Positions 63,609 to 64,000 of a DNA stretch of 64,000 bases are shown here, piece by piece. The notes below the pieces were generated by a model that saw only the letters and a program-made list of their open reading frames with translations, was not told the DNA's origin and made no database searches. This DNA is from Mycobacterium sp. 852002-51971_SCH5477799-a (GTDB taxonomy: Bacteria > Actinomycetota > Actinomycetes > Mycobacteriales > Mycobacteriaceae), in NCBI RefSeq assembly GCF_001667145.1, contig NZ_LZIF01000063.1, forward strand, positions 121,352-185,351, in the 5' to 3' direction. The position numbers and the translations under genes were made by a program. Numbering within the stretch: position 1 is the stretch's first letter; every line of letters begins with the position of its first letter.

Positions 63609-64000
63609 ATGCCGACCGAGGCTTCGGCGCATCCGGCCTCGCTGACCGTATGGGCCGGACCGACGCGATATGTCTTCAGCCCGGGCCGTGACGTGACCGT
63701 GGGCTACGGCCCAGGTTGTGACATTCCGCTGGAGCGTCTCGACAATCCCCCGCAACCGCCCCCAGCTCCCCGAGTCGATGTGATCCTGCGTTTCACCGGA
63801 ACTCAATGGGTGGCTATCGATCTGAGCCGCCGCGGCATCTTCGCCGGCGGATCCCGACTGCACAACCTCGAGATCCGCGACGGCCTGGGAATCGCCATCG
63901 GGGATCCCCAGCACGGTCCGCGCCTGATCTTTCAGACCCCGCCCGCGGCCGGGCCACCCGGACATTCCCCGCACCGCGGCCCCGCGTACCCCTGTCTCGA
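63609..64000 (+). CDS. FHA-domain protein, N-terminal part (runs off window)
   Basis: The frame is open from ATG 63609 to the window end (130 residues), with GAAAGGTGG upstream. It reads as an N-terminal FHA domain: LTVWAGPTRYVFSPGRDVTVGYG, then VAIDLSRRGIFAGGSRL, and IAIGDPQHGPRLIF. This resembles the first FHA domain of Rv1747-type FHA-ABC exporters. The phosphopeptide-binding S-x-x-H is not present in standard form (the strand has PPQPPPAP instead), so binding may be lost. The rest lies beyond the window. Confidence 0.7.
   Translation, partial: MPTEASAHPASLTVWAGPTRYVFSPGRDVTVGYGPGCDIPLERLDNPPQPPPAPRVDVILRFTGTQWVAIDLSRRGIFAGGSRLHNLEIRDGLGIAIGDPQHGPRLIFQTPPAAGPPGHSPHRGPAYPCL

Overview
The window is from a high-GC actinobacterium, almost certainly a non-tuberculous Mycobacterium. 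The right third follows the gene order of M. tuberculosis Rv2314c-Rv2320c and Rv2325c-Rv2327: PmbA/TldD peptidase pair, UspABC sugar importer, cationic amino-acid permease, ECF transporter, MarR regulator. A DesA3-type desaturase, DUF732 secreted proteins, an Rv2952-like methyltransferase and several apparently leaderless starts fit the same assignment. Homologies are from recognition of the sequences; no database search was run.

Layout. 1-6.5 kb: the 3' part of a giant gene made only of tandem NTF2/SnoaL-like domains, overlapped by an S51-type peptidase. 6.5-11.4 kb: TPM-domain protein, aldehyde dehydrogenase, DesA3-like desaturase, tRNA-Cys, SEC-C/YchJ protein. 11.4-18 kb: a minus-strand MoxR/DUF58/VWA/TPR (Bat-like) operon headed by an Ala/Glu coiled-coil membrane protein. 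18.3-31.7 kb: a TylF-like methyltransferase, then a 4138-residue protein joining a SARP DNA-binding/BTAD head, a class III nucleotide cyclase domain, an AAA/STAND ATPase and 21 NTF2-like half-units. 31.7-43.8 kb: secreted GH5-like hydrolase, an SDR-CMD operon sharing an operator with a TetR gene, DUF1206 protein, UvrA-like ABC ATPase, a truncated hydrolase, sterol-desaturase family protein, methyltransferase, a broken FHA gene, Ca2+/H+ antiporter.

43.86-49.7 kb looks like a decayed integrative island. A 39-bp copy of the 3' part of tRNA-Met(CAT) lies at its left end and the intact tRNA at its right end. It carries a toxin-antitoxin pair, a frameshifted NUMOD4-HNH endonuclease, and a divergent cluster of LOG protein, Rossmann protein and 50-aa small ORF against nitrilase and DUF302. 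No integrase is visible. 49.8-64 kb: two DUF732 paralogues with a nearly identical core, a CMD protein, then the conserved mycobacterial block, ending in the start of an FHA-domain gene.

The strongest candidate for an undescribed system is the pair of giant NTF2-array genes. One has a complete signalling/ATPase head, and the other is cut by the window edge. About 17 A-B double domains of roughly 270 residues are visible across the two loci.
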